Shown here piece by piece: positions 53,604-61,674 of a DNA stretch of 64,000 nucleotides. Below the pieces are notes generated by a model that was given only the letters and a program-made list of their open reading frames with translations, was not told the DNA's origin and did no database searches. The stretch comes from Puniceicoccaceae bacterium Marseille-Q1082 (GTDB lineage Bacteria; Verrucomicrobiota; Verrucomicrobiia; Opitutales; Intestinicryptomonadaceae), in assembly GCA_904424815.1 (NCBI GenBank), contig CAJGBI010000001.1, positions 609,010-673,009 on the forward strand. Reading direction: 5' to 3'. Made by a program: the position numbers and the translations under genes. Positions within the stretch are counted from its first letter, which is position 1, and every line of letters starts with the position of its first letter.

Positions 53604-53924
53604 ATGATGAACAAATTCAAGTCAATGGCCATTGAGGGATACGTGAAAAACAAGTATCCGCAGTATTTCCAGGACGGGGCGTTTTCCGTCGAGCTGAACA
53701 CGGAGGCCGGCGCGTGCCGCGTTTCCGCAACGCTTGCGGGCGAGGTCGCGCCCGTTGCGGTTGACGTCAAAAAATACAGGGTTGTTTCCGAAGGTTCGGA
53801 AAAGTTTTTGGAGGTCGCCGAGGTTGAAAGCGACAGGCCGTGGCTTTCGGCGATGCTGCGCGACCACCTCGCCGGCAGGAGGATTCCCGTTCCGTCGATC
53901 GTCGCCGCTATGCTCGAGGGATAG
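53604..53924 (+). CDS. conserved-looking hypothetical protein
   Basis: 106 residues, family not recognised. The ATG pair at 53604/53607 gives MMNKFKSMAIEGYVKNKYPQ; the frame upstream belongs to the J-domain gene in another register. The body has alternating hydrophobic/charged strands (SVELNTEAGACRVSATLAGE, KKYRVVSEGSEKFLEVAEVE) and a C-terminal helix ending RDHLAGRRIPVPSIVAAMLE. No signal peptide or metal motif. It follows the DjlA-like gene by 5 bases, so probably co-transcribed. Its 3' end overlaps the convergent LacI gene by 17 bases. Confidence 0.65.
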   Translation: MMNKFKSMAIEGYVKNKYPQYFQDGAFSVELNTEAGACRVSATLAGEVAPVAVDVKKYRVVSEGSEKFLEVAEVESDRPWLSAMLRDHLAGRRIPVPSIVAAMLEG

Positions 53925-54948
53925 CGGGCGCCGCGCGCGCCCATTCCGGCGCTATCGAAATTTCCGGCGGCTTTTTCGCCCACGTTCTCCCCGCCGTGCA
54001 GAGCATTTCAGAGAGCGTTTCTACCGCCGCGCGCCCGACCTCTTTCTGGTTCGATATGCGCGGTGTCCGGGGATCGGCGAAGTTTTCGTCGTAGTGGAAA
54101 ATTTTTATATTTTCGCCTATGGGAAGTCTGCTGATTATTTCGGAGACGTCGGTGGAATACGAGAAAATCGCGTCGAGTTTGTATTTGCGGGCGTATTCCG
54201 AGATTTTTGAAAAATTTTTGCCGCAGGCGTTTTCCCAGTAGAGCGGGGGAATCGGGCAGGCGCCCGTCCGCCCGAATTGCGCGGCGAAAAATCCGCCCGT
54301 GAATTTGCCGTCCTCGCATTTGTCGGCGAACCTCTCCACGATGAATCCGGCGCGCCCGTAGCCGCCGCGCATTATCCTTTCGACGAATCCCCTTACCATC
54401 AGAAACCTGTCCATGAAGACGGAGCTTTTTACCGGAGCGTTCGATTTCACGCCCATTGAGACGAGTTTCAGCTTTCCCATGGCTCCGCGAAATTCGGCGG
54501 GGACGCTGTCCCTGTAATAGTGCCCGAACACGATTCCGCCGCGTATGCCGCGCGCGGCGGCGAGTTTTTCGAACTTCGCGGGAGTGAAGTTTTTTTCGTG
54601 CAGCCATATGTCGCACACGGCGTATCCGCGGCTTCGGGCGGCCTCTTTCGCCGCCGACACGTATTTGGATATCGCGCTGTATCTGCCGTAAAAGTCCCTC
54701 ACCGGCTTTGCATTGACGAAGGCGATTGTCTCGAAGTCTCCGGCGGCGCCGCTCCTTGCGAAAGACATCGCCCTTGAAAGAGGGACGCTCTTTTTGTAGC
54801 CGAATTTTTTTGCGGCCTCCGCCACGGCTTTTGCGGTTTTCGCGGAGACGCCGGGGCTTCCGGAGAGCGCCCTCGAAACCGAGCTCTTTGATAGCCCGAG
54901 TTTTTCCGCGAGCTTCGAGAGCGAAATTTTTTTGCGCGCTTTTTTCAT
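53908..54948 (-). CDS. LacI-family transcriptional regulator
   Basis: 346 residues. The N-terminal HTH is KISLSKLAEKLGLSKSSVSR followed by the hinge-preceding ALSGSPGVSAKTAKAVAEAA. The effector domain (about 65-330) is a periplasmic-binding-protein-like fold, here divergent, with IRGGIVFGHYY and SYSTDVSEIISRLPIGEN. I chose the ATG at 54948; the ATG at 54990 would add a Lys-rich 14-residue stub. It is divergent from the GH5 gene with a candidate operator between them. The effector is probably a sugar, by family. Confidence 0.87.
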   Translation of the reverse strand: MKKARKKISLSKLAEKLGLSKSSVSRALSGSPGVSAKTAKAVAEAAKKFGYKKSVPLSRAMSFARSGAAGDFETIAFVNAKPVRDFYGRYSAISKYVSAAKEAARSRGYAVCDIWLHEKNFTPAKFEKLAAARGIRGGIVFGHYYRDSVPAEFRGAMGKLKLVSMGVKSNAPVKSSVFMDRFLMVRGFVERIMRGGYGRAGFIVERFADKCEDGKFTGGFFAAQFGRTGACPIPPLYWENACGKNFSKISEYARKYKLDAIFSYSTDVSEIISRLPIGENIKIFHYDENFADPRTPRISNQKEVGRAAVETLSEMLCTAGRTWAKKPPEISIAPEWARAAPAIPRA

Positions 54949-55033
54949 ATTTTCCGCTTTGGGTTTGGCAGGAATTTTTTGAAATTTCAAGAAATATCGC
55001 TGTTTTTACGGCTTGCATAAAGGATGCGTGAGG

Positions 55034-55046
55034 CGCAACAGTTGCG
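55034..55046. promoter_or_regulatory. candidate LacI-type operator
   Basis: CGCAAC-A-GTTGCG is a perfect 13-bp palindrome between the LacI gene (start 54948) and the GH5 gene (start 55119). Size and placement fit a LacI-family operator acting on the divergent genes, although the usual CG centre is replaced by a single A. Confidence 0.55.
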
Positions 55047-55118
55047 TAAATTCCGGAGACGCCCGGGTTGACTCGCGCGCGGAATGCGGTAGCGTCCGGA
55101 TTGGATGAAAGGTTGCTT

Positions 55119-56279
55119 ATGAAATTGAAGACGATATTTGCGGCGTTCGCGGCGTTCGCCGCGGCGCTTATGGCTTTCGGCGCGGAGCGCGCGAAATTCG
55201 AGGGGTTCGAGCGCGGAATGGGCATAGGCGGGTGGCTTACGAACTACAAGCGCTTCAACGTCCTGCCCGGGGAGTGGCGCATGAAAATCACCGTCGGCGA
55301 CATGGAGCACTTCCGCTCGTACATAACCGAGGACGACATCAAAAACATCGCCGAAATGGGGCTCGACCACGTCAGGCTCGGCTTCGACCAGATAGTCGTC
55401 GAAGAGTCCCCGTACAAGTACCGCGGCGAGATTTTTGAGATAATGGAGAAATTCGCGGGCTGGTGCGAAAAATACCGCCTCAACGTCGTCTTGAATCTCC
55501 ACAAGGCAATCGGGAACTACGCCGACATCAAAGAGAAGACCGGGCTGCTCGACGACCCCGATCTTCAAAGGCGGTTTGTCGCGCTTTGGGCCGAATTCGA
55601 GAGGAGGTTTTCGGGGAGAAAGGCGGTGGCGTTCGAGCTGCTCAACGAAGTCCGCAACGTTGACCCCGAAAAGTGGAACGCGCTCGCGGACGCGGCAATT
55701 TCCGAAATTCGCAGGCTCAATCCGGAGCGCAAAATAATTTTGGGCGGCGTAAACTGGAACGGCGCGGGCGCGCTGCGGAAGCTGAAGCTCTACGAAGACC
55801 CGAATATAATTTACACGTTCCATTTTTATTCGCCGTTCGAGTTTACGCACCAGCGGGGGGTTTTGCAGGCCGCCCCGCTCTTCTACAACCGCGTGATGCG
55901 CTATCCGTCGGATATCGCGCCGTACCTCGAATTCCGGAAGCTCGTCGGGCAGGGGACCGGCGATTACAAAAATTTCAAGGCCATGGACAGGGAGGCCTTG
56001 CGCGCCATGTTGAAGCCCGCGTTCGACTTCGCGCGGGAGCACCCCGACAAGATTTTGTGGTGCGGGGAATTCGGCACAATCCGCCACGCCCCCGCGGAGT
56101 CGCGCGAAAACTATATGCGAGACGTGATTTCGCTTCTCAAAGAAAACGGAATCCAATACTGCGTCTGGAATTATCTCAGCACGCCCAACGACGGCAACAG
56201 GTTCAGCCTCGTGGACGACGATTCGCGCAAAATACTGTCGCGGCGGATGCTTGAAATAATAAGGGGAGAGGCGGAGTAG
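55119..56279 (+). CDS. secreted GH5-family glycoside hydrolase (endoglucanase-like)
   Basis: 386 residues with a signal peptide (MKLKTIFAAFAAFAAALMAF). The GH5 barrel has GMGIGGWLTNYKRFNV at the N-terminus, HVRLGFDQIVVE, ELLNEVRN with the acid/base Glu177, and WCGEFGTIRHA with the nucleophile Glu317. HFYSPFEFTHQRG carries the conserved His-x-Tyr. I chose the ATG at 55119; an AAAGG lies upstream, and the longer start lacks a signal peptide. Cellulase-like GH5 members also act on other beta-glucans or mannans, so the substrate is open. Confidence 0.9.
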   Translation: MKLKTIFAAFAAFAAALMAFGAERAKFEGFERGMGIGGWLTNYKRFNVLPGEWRMKITVGDMEHFRSYITEDDIKNIAEMGLDHVRLGFDQIVVEESPYKYRGEIFEIMEKFAGWCEKYRLNVVLNLHKAIGNYADIKEKTGLLDDPDLQRRFVALWAEFERRFSGRKAVAFELLNEVRNVDPEKWNALADAAISEIRRLNPERKIILGGVNWNGAGALRKLKLYEDPNIIYTFHFYSPFEFTHQRGVLQAAPLFYNRVMRYPSDIAPYLEFRKLVGQGTGDYKNFKAMDREALRAMLKPAFDFAREHPDKILWCGEFGTIRHAPAESRENYMRDVISLLKENGIQYCVWNYLSTPNDGNRFSLVDDDSRKILSRRMLEIIRGEAE

Positions 56280-56291
56280 GGGGGCGCAAAA

Positions 56292-56316
56292 AAAGCGGGC
56301 TTGGAAACCCGCTTTT
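56292..56316. terminator. bidirectional terminator between GH5 and dehydratase genes
   Basis: AAAGCGGG (56292-56299) and CCCGCTTT (56308-56315) pair around an eight-base loop with A-run and T-run on either side. It separates the GH5 gene from the convergent sugar-acid operon ending at 56341. Confidence 0.83.
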
Positions 56317-56340
56317 CGCCTTGACGTTTAACTTCGGGAT

Positions 56341-57507
56341 TTATTTCCGGAAATACCCTTTCGAGTCCGCGGGGCGGATGTCGGTCAGCGTGCCGACATA
56401 GTGGCGCAGGTTGCGGCACTCGTAGGGGTGTTTTGCGATTTCACCCTCGTTTATGTCTATTCCGAGCCCCGGGAGGTCGGGAATGAACATCTCGCTGTTT
56501 TCAAACTTCACCCTTTCCGTGCTGACGTCGGCGCGCCACGGAATGTCGCTCGACATGGTTTCGAGCAGGTAGAAGTTGGGCGTGCAGGCAGCGAGCTGCA
56601 GGGTGGCGGCGTTGGCGACAGGCCCGCTCGGGTTGTGCGGGCACACGGGAATGTAGTGGGCCTCCGCCATGGACGCGATTTTGCGCACCTCCATTATCCC
56701 GCCCGCGTGCGAGACGTCGGGCTGCCAGAAGTCGGCGCACTCCATGCGCAGGTAGTCCGCGTATTCGAAGCGGCTGTAAAGGCGCTCGCCGCCCGAAACG
56801 GGGGTGGAGATTTTCGAGCGCACCCACGCGATGCCTTTTTTGTCGTCCGGCGGAATGGGCTCCTCAAACCACAGTATGCCGAATTTTTCGAGGGCGTTGC
56901 CGATGCGCACCGCCGTAGGCACGTTGAACCTCCCGTGCCCCTCTATTATCAGGTGCACTTTGTCGCCCACGGCGTCTTTTACGGCGGCGACGCAGTCGAG
57001 GGCGTCGTTCAGAGACTTCGGGTCTATGTTAAGGTACGCCTTCCCGAAGGGATCCCATTTCAGCCCGCTAAAACCGTTTTCCACGGCGATTTTCGCCTTT
57101 TCTGCAAATTCTTCGGGCGTTTTTGCTCCGGCGAACCAGCCGTTTGCGTAACATTTTACGCTGTCGCGCACCTTGCCGCCCAGCAGCTTGTAGACGGGAA
57201 CCCCGAGGTCTTTGCCCTTGATGTCCCAGAGCGCCATCTCAACGCCCGCGAGCGCGCTCATGAGGACTACGCCCCCGCGCCAGTAGGCGTCGCGGCAGGC
57301 GTCGTGCCAGAAGGCCTCGATGTTGTGGGGGTCTTTGCCGACGAGGTACCTCTCGAGCTCCATGATCGCCTGCACGACGGTTGGCTCGCGGTATTCGAGG
57401 GTGGCTTCGCCGACCCCGTAGAGCCCGGAGTCGGTCATGACCTTGACGAAGACCCAGTTTGTCCTGTATGCGTGGCATACGAATGTCTTGATTGCGGTGA
57501 CTTTCAT
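56341..57507 (-). CDS. mandelate racemase/enolase-superfamily dehydratase (galactonate dehydratase-like)
   Basis: 388 residues. The barrel motifs GLKWDPFGKAY (catalytic Lys region), VHLIIEGHGRFN, ILWFEEPIPP, SGGERLYSRFEYAD and VCPHNPSGP carry the metal and acid/base residues of the DgoD-like group, which dehydrates aldonic acids to 2-keto-3-deoxy sugar acids. The capping domain starts MKVTAIKTFVCHAYRTNWVF. I chose the ATG at 57507. It is last in a five-gene operon with a lactonase-like MBL, SDR, DUF4380 and MFS genes. The exact acid cannot be read from sequence. Confidence 0.9.
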   Translation of the reverse strand: MKVTAIKTFVCHAYRTNWVFVKVMTDSGLYGVGEATLEYREPTVVQAIMELERYLVGKDPHNIEAFWHDACRDAYWRGGVVLMSALAGVEMALWDIKGKDLGVPVYKLLGGKVRDSVKCYANGWFAGAKTPEEFAEKAKIAVENGFSGLKWDPFGKAYLNIDPKSLNDALDCVAAVKDAVGDKVHLIIEGHGRFNVPTAVRIGNALEKFGILWFEEPIPPDDKKGIAWVRSKISTPVSGGERLYSRFEYADYLRMECADFWQPDVSHAGGIMEVRKIASMAEAHYIPVCPHNPSGPVANAATLQLAACTPNFYLLETMSSDIPWRADVSTERVKFENSEMFIPDLPGLGIDINEGEIAKHPYECRNLRHYVGTLTDIRPADSKGYFRK

Positions 57508-57512
57508 TTCAG

Positions 57513-58229
57513 TTAAATTTTGAAGGGTTTGCCGGGGGTTGCGACGAGGCACTTTACCGCGGCTTTGGCGAGCTCTTCGGCGAACGGCGCGGGGTCGGCG
57601 GTATTGCCCGCAAACAGCCCGAAGTGCATTGGCACGGCGAACTCCGGACGCAGTCGCAAAACGGTCTCGGCGGCTTCTTCGGCGTTCATGTTGCCGAGTT
57701 TGCCGTTTATGCATATCATGGCGGCGGAAATTTTTTTGCCCCCCGCGAGCTTATCGACGCTTTCGGCGAGCGACGGGTCGGAGAGCGTGTCTCCGCTCAG
57801 CCACGCGAGCTTTCCGCACAGGTCGAACAGCAGGCCTATTGCGTGAGGGTCGGAGTGGAACGCGGGGGTGGGCACCGCCGAAGCATTTTCGGAAAACGCG
57901 AATTTTTCCCCGGGTTTTAGTGTGAAAAATTCATTTGAAAACCCGAGTTTCCCAAAGTGCGCGCGCGCGCTTTCCGGCCCCGCGAATTTGCAGCGCGGGT
58001 AGGCGCGGCAGATTTCCGAAACCGTCGTTTCGTCGAAGTGGTCGATGTGGTCGTGCGTGAACGCCACCCAGTCGGGGTTGAGTTCGCCGCAGGGGATCGG
58101 CGGCGGAACCATTCTGCCAAATCCGCGCGCGGCGAGCACGTCCGACATGTAAGGGTCGGCGACAATGCGGAGCCCGCCGCACTCGAAGAGAAACCCCCCC
58201 TGGCAAAGCCATGTGATTTGCGGCTCCAT
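57513..58229 (-). CDS. metallo-beta-lactamase-fold lactonase-like hydrolase
   Basis: 238 residues. The metal motif is FTHDHIDHFDETTVSEICRA and later SGDTLSDPSLAESVD plus MHFGLFAGN. The pattern is closest to UlaG-type L-ascorbate-6-phosphate lactonases and related UPF0173 proteins. The gene lies 1 base from the SDR stop and 5 bases from the dehydratase start, so a lactonase between a sugar dehydrogenase and an acid dehydratase fits the context. Substrate is inferred. Confidence 0.82.
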   Translation of the reverse strand: MEPQITWLCQGGFLFECGGLRIVADPYMSDVLAARGFGRMVPPPIPCGELNPDWVAFTHDHIDHFDETTVSEICRAYPRCKFAGPESARAHFGKLGFSNEFFTLKPGEKFAFSENASAVPTPAFHSDPHAIGLLFDLCGKLAWLSGDTLSDPSLAESVDKLAGGKKISAAMICINGKLGNMNAEEAAETVLRLRPEFAVPMHFGLFAGNTADPAPFAEELAKAAVKCLVATPGKPFKI

Positions 58230-58230
58230 G

Positions 58231-58989
58231 CTATCTGAAATACGTTCCCCCGTTTACGTCGAGCGTAACTCCCGTGATGTAGTGCGCCGCGTCTGAACAC
58301 AAAAAGGCGACCGCGCTGCCTATGTCGGAGACGCTCCCGAGCCCGAGCGGTATGGTTTTCGCCAACGCCTCCACGCCGTCGTCCCCGTGGGTCTTGTGGA
58401 GAAGCTCGGTGTCGACTATCCCGGGGGCGACGGCGTTCACAGTTATCCCATAGGGCGCGCCCGTGCGCGCGAGGGTCTTTACCATTCCCATCTGGCCAGC
58501 CTTGGTCGCGGCGTAGTGCACGTGCCCGAAGAGCGCGCCTCGGTGCCCGACGACGGAGGACGTGAACACTATCCGCCCGAATTTCTGTTCGCGCATCATC
58601 AGCATCGCCTGCCGCGCGCAGTAGAAGCCGCTCGTGAGGTTGGTCTTGATAATCCTGTCCCAATCCTCGTCGGTGATTTCGAATATGTCTTTGGGCTGCG
58701 AAGTGCCGGCGTTGTTTGCGAGTATGTCGAGCCGCCCGAATTTTTCCCCGATTTTTTTAAAGAGGGCGGCTACGGTTTTCGAATCAGTGACGTCGCATTC
58801 CATTGCGACCGCCTCCCCTCCGAGCTCCCCGATTTCGGCGACGACTTTTTCCGCCCTGTCGAGGTTGCCGGCGTCTCGGTAGTTGACGACGACGCGCGCT
58901 CCGTTTCTTGCGAGCTCGGTCGCTATCCCGCGCCCGATGCCCTGCGAGGCCCCCGTGACGAGGGCGATTTTGCCTTTGAGATTTTTCAT
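58231..58989 (-). CDS. SDR-family sugar or polyol dehydrogenase
   Basis: 252 residues. The cofactor loop is VTGASQGIGRGIATEL, then NNAG and the catalytic SSVVGHRGALFGHVHYAATKAG block (Ser, Tyr, Lys). The ending GVTLDVNGGTYFR is SDR-typical. It resembles FabG but sits in a sugar-acid operon, so a dehydrogenase on a sugar or aldose is more likely than fatty-acid reduction. The start overlaps the DUF4380 stop as ATGA. One base separates it from the lactonase-like gene. Confidence 0.83.
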   Translation of the reverse strand: MKNLKGKIALVTGASQGIGRGIATELARNGARVVVNYRDAGNLDRAEKVVAEIGELGGEAVAMECDVTDSKTVAALFKKIGEKFGRLDILANNAGTSQPKDIFEITDEDWDRIIKTNLTSGFYCARQAMLMMREQKFGRIVFTSSVVGHRGALFGHVHYAATKAGQMGMVKTLARTGAPYGITVNAVAPGIVDTELLHKTHGDDGVEALAKTIPLGLGSVSDIGSAVAFLCSDAAHYITGVTLDVNGGTYFR

Positions 58990-60155
58990 AATTTAATGCT
59001 GTCGATTGTTGACGGATTTCCGGAATTGTCGAAAAATTTTGCGGTCAAAAGGCGCGCCCCGCGCGGGATTTCCCCGCGCGCGCAAACGGGGGAGACGGGG
59101 GAACATTTTTTTCTCAAAAGCGGCGTTTCCGAGGTTTCCGAGAACGCCGCGATTTCTATTTCGCCCTCTTTGAAAAATCCGGCTGAGAATTTGAAGCCGC
59201 CGTCCCCGTCTTTTTGAAGGCGCGCGGTGACGGCGCATTCGCCGGAAACCGAATGGACGGATTCGCCTTTCGCGACCTCGCAGCCCCCGAGAAAGTATTC
59301 AAAGCCCGCGGAGCCGCCAGGCGGAATTTCCGCGAGCGGCGAGAGGATTTCAAGTTCCGTGTACGGGGGATTATCCGGGCCGGACGCTCCGAAAATCCGC
59401 AGGGCGTTTCTCGAATATATCGCGCCCTCCCCGCTCGTCCAGATTTGAACCGACGCGGAATCGGGATACTCGGCGGACGGGTCGAACTTGAAGGAGGCGG
59501 CGAAGAGCCGGCCGTTTGCGAGGTCGCCGAAAGCCGTCCAGCCCGCGGGGGCGAGCGCGCCCGCCTTGCCCACAATCCGCATGTATTTCACGCGCAGAAT
59601 CCCGCCGTCACAGACGTATTGCGGGTTGTTGGCCAGCCCGTGCATTATCTTCCAGCCGGAACCCCCTACGGGCACCGACGCCTCGCAGTTTTCGGAAGTC
59701 TGGGCCATTTGCGCGACCGGCCAGAGAGACCACCGCTTGGCCTTTCCCGAGCGGTTGAACAGCTTTGCGGATATTTTTGCGCGCGACTGCCCTTCGAGAA
59801 TTTCGATTTTCCGCGAAATCCGAACGCCCGAGCGCGGCTCAACGGGGCTTGCGATCTCTATGAAATTTTCTCCCTCCGCCAGAACTTCAAAACGCCCGCC
59901 GTCTATGAAGGGGTCGGGAGGGCCGCCCCATTCTCGCTCGGGGTCGTTCCAACCCTGCGGGGCGGGCCAGATTTTCTCCCCGCCGTAGTTGAGCCATTTG
60001 CCGTCCCACGCGCCCGTCGGCTGGACGTTCTCTGCGCCTTTTAAAAGCGGATTCTCAAAGAGAAAATTGCGCCCCGAGAGCGAAAATTCCATAATCCGCC
60101 CGCCGAGCTCCGGCGCGACTGCGACTTCTATAAACTTGTTTTTAAGCTTGCTCAT
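58986..60155 (-). CDS. DUF4380 protein, aldose-epimerase-like
   Basis: 389 residues, no signal peptide. The N-terminus (IEVAVAPELGGRIMEFSLSG) and the beta-rich body with WPAPQGWNDPEREWGGPPDP resemble the galactose-mutarotase-like beta-sandwich fold, and DUF4380 members occur in sugar-use loci. A catalytic His/Glu pair cannot be located with certainty. It follows the MFS gene by 16 bases and overlaps the SDR start. Role as a mutarotase is inference. Confidence 0.72.
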   Translation of the reverse strand: MSKLKNKFIEVAVAPELGGRIMEFSLSGRNFLFENPLLKGAENVQPTGAWDGKWLNYGGEKIWPAPQGWNDPEREWGGPPDPFIDGGRFEVLAEGENFIEIASPVEPRSGVRISRKIEILEGQSRAKISAKLFNRSGKAKRWSLWPVAQMAQTSENCEASVPVGGSGWKIMHGLANNPQYVCDGGILRVKYMRIVGKAGALAPAGWTAFGDLANGRLFAASFKFDPSAEYPDSASVQIWTSGEGAIYSRNALRIFGASGPDNPPYTELEILSPLAEIPPGGSAGFEYFLGGCEVAKGESVHSVSGECAVTARLQKDGDGGFKFSAGFFKEGEIEIAAFSETSETPLLRKKCSPVSPVCARGEIPRGARLLTAKFFDNSGNPSTIDSIKL

Positions 60156-60171
60156 GCCCGGACATGGTTTC

Positions 60172-61497
60172 TTATTTTGCGCCGCACTCGCGCGCCTTTC
60201 GGCAGTCGTCCATATAAAAGAATTTGTATCCCGCGTACAGGGCGACCGAACATATTGCCCATATTGCTGCCAGCATGGAAATGCCCGCCGAAAGCCCGAT
60301 GTGGGGCTTTATCGCGCCGAGTATCAGCGGCGAGAACGAGCCCGCCGCAAACCCTATCATCAGCATGACGCCCGCCGCCGACGAGCGGTATTTTTCGGGA
60401 ATAACGTCGTAGAGGACGGGGTAGGTGTTGGCGTCGAAAAACGCGCGCGCGAATCCGAAGCCCGCGAGCCCTATGTACACCGCGGTGAGCGACTGCGCGT
60501 GCCCCATCGTCACAATAAACGGGGTTGCCGCGAGCAGCCCCGCGCTCTGCATGAGTATTCTGTAAGACGGCTTTTTAACCGCCAGCCTGTCCGACATTTT
60601 CCCCGCGATGAGAATCCCCGCGAACGCCGCGAGGTGGGTGTAAAACATGGAGTTGAAGCCCGCGTCGGCGAGGCTCATCGAAAATTTTTCGTACAGGAAC
60701 GTCGGCGTCCAAGTGAGGTATCCGGTCAGCACGAATATCAGCCCCGCGAAACAGGCCGTGAGAATTACGGCGGTCGGAACCCTGAACAGCGCGCGCATGG
60801 CCTCCGCAAATTTTATCTTTTCGGGCGCGGGGGAATTTCCCGCTGCCCGCGCTTCGGGAGTTTCGCCTTCGGGGCGGGTTTTGTCGCGCAGCCGCCAGAA
60901 CATCACGAACCCGTGGAGCACGCCGACAGCTCCGAAAATCAGAAAGGCGCTCCGCCACCCCCATCTCTGCCCGATGTAGCCCGCCAAAAATCCGCTGGCT
61001 ATTACGCCGAAATAGTAGGAGGTCTGGTGTATGCTCATCGCGACGGCGCGCGTGGACTTGTGGTAGTCGGCTATCGTTGAGTAGTTGGCGGGCCCGAACA
61101 TCGCCTCCCCGAGCCCCGTGGCGAAGCTGCGGAATACGATGAACATCAAAACCCCCGTGCTGAGCCCCGTGAGCATTGTCGCGGAACTCCATATGACGAT
61201 GCTCGAAACTATCATCGCCTTTTTGCTGAACCTGTCGCCCAAGTATCCGGAAATGGGCACGAGCAGCGCGAACACCAAATTGAATATGGTCGCTATAAGC
61301 CCGACTTCCGCCGCCGTAAGCTTCATGGATTCCTGTATGAGCGGCAGAACCGTGTTGAACACCTGCCTGTCGGCCTGGTTCAGAAAAAACGCCGCCCAGA
61401 GCAGCGCGAGCACTTCCCATTTGTAGTATTTGTGAGGCATAGATTCGGCGTAATGCGGATTCGCTTTAATTCCTCCAAAATATTCGGGAATCCGCAT
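60172..61497 (-). CDS. MFS transporter (sugar-acid/hexuronate-type)
   Basis: 441 residues, twelve hydrophobic helices. The first loop motif LGDRFSKKAMIVSSIVIW is the MFS motif A, repeated as AGKMSDRLAVKKPSYRI. The first helix begins WEVLALLWAAFFLNQADRQVF. The sequence resembles anion:cation symporters used for hexuronates and sugar acids. An MRIPEYFGGIKANPHYAES stub precedes the first helix; the ATG at 61440 would remove it and is possible. First gene of the five-gene operon; divergent from the Gfo/Idh/MocA gene. Confidence 0.88.
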   Translation of the reverse strand: MRIPEYFGGIKANPHYAESMPHKYYKWEVLALLWAAFFLNQADRQVFNTVLPLIQESMKLTAAEVGLIATIFNLVFALLVPISGYLGDRFSKKAMIVSSIVIWSSATMLTGLSTGVLMFIVFRSFATGLGEAMFGPANYSTIADYHKSTRAVAMSIHQTSYYFGVIASGFLAGYIGQRWGWRSAFLIFGAVGVLHGFVMFWRLRDKTRPEGETPEARAAGNSPAPEKIKFAEAMRALFRVPTAVILTACFAGLIFVLTGYLTWTPTFLYEKFSMSLADAGFNSMFYTHLAAFAGILIAGKMSDRLAVKKPSYRILMQSAGLLAATPFIVTMGHAQSLTAVYIGLAGFGFARAFFDANTYPVLYDVIPEKYRSSAAGVMLMIGFAAGSFSPLILGAIKPHIGLSAGISMLAAIWAICSVALYAGYKFFYMDDCRKARECGAK

Positions 61498-61544
61498 GGC
61501 AGTCAAACCCTTTTGTCGCAATAGTTTTAATATTTTGAATTATT

Positions 61545-61604
61545 TTGACATTGCTTTTGAAAAGTCGGTTTATTCCCCGTTTTTATTTGACGATTTTCAA
61601 AAGC
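61545..61604. promoter_or_regulatory. divergent promoter with an 11-bp inverted repeat
   Basis: GCTTTTGAAAA (61553-61563) and TTTTCAAAAGC (61594-61604) form perfect arms separated by 30 bases. A TTGACA at 61545-61550 with TTTATT 18 bases later could be the plus-strand promoter, and the left arm lies in its spacer. This fits a dimeric regulator controlling both the operon and the oxidoreductase gene. Confidence 0.6.
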
Positions 61605-61674
61605 GGGAAATGTTGTTTTGACAAAGGCGCGCGGGAAATCCCCGCCGCAAATGCAAACCGTATTTGGAGGAAAA

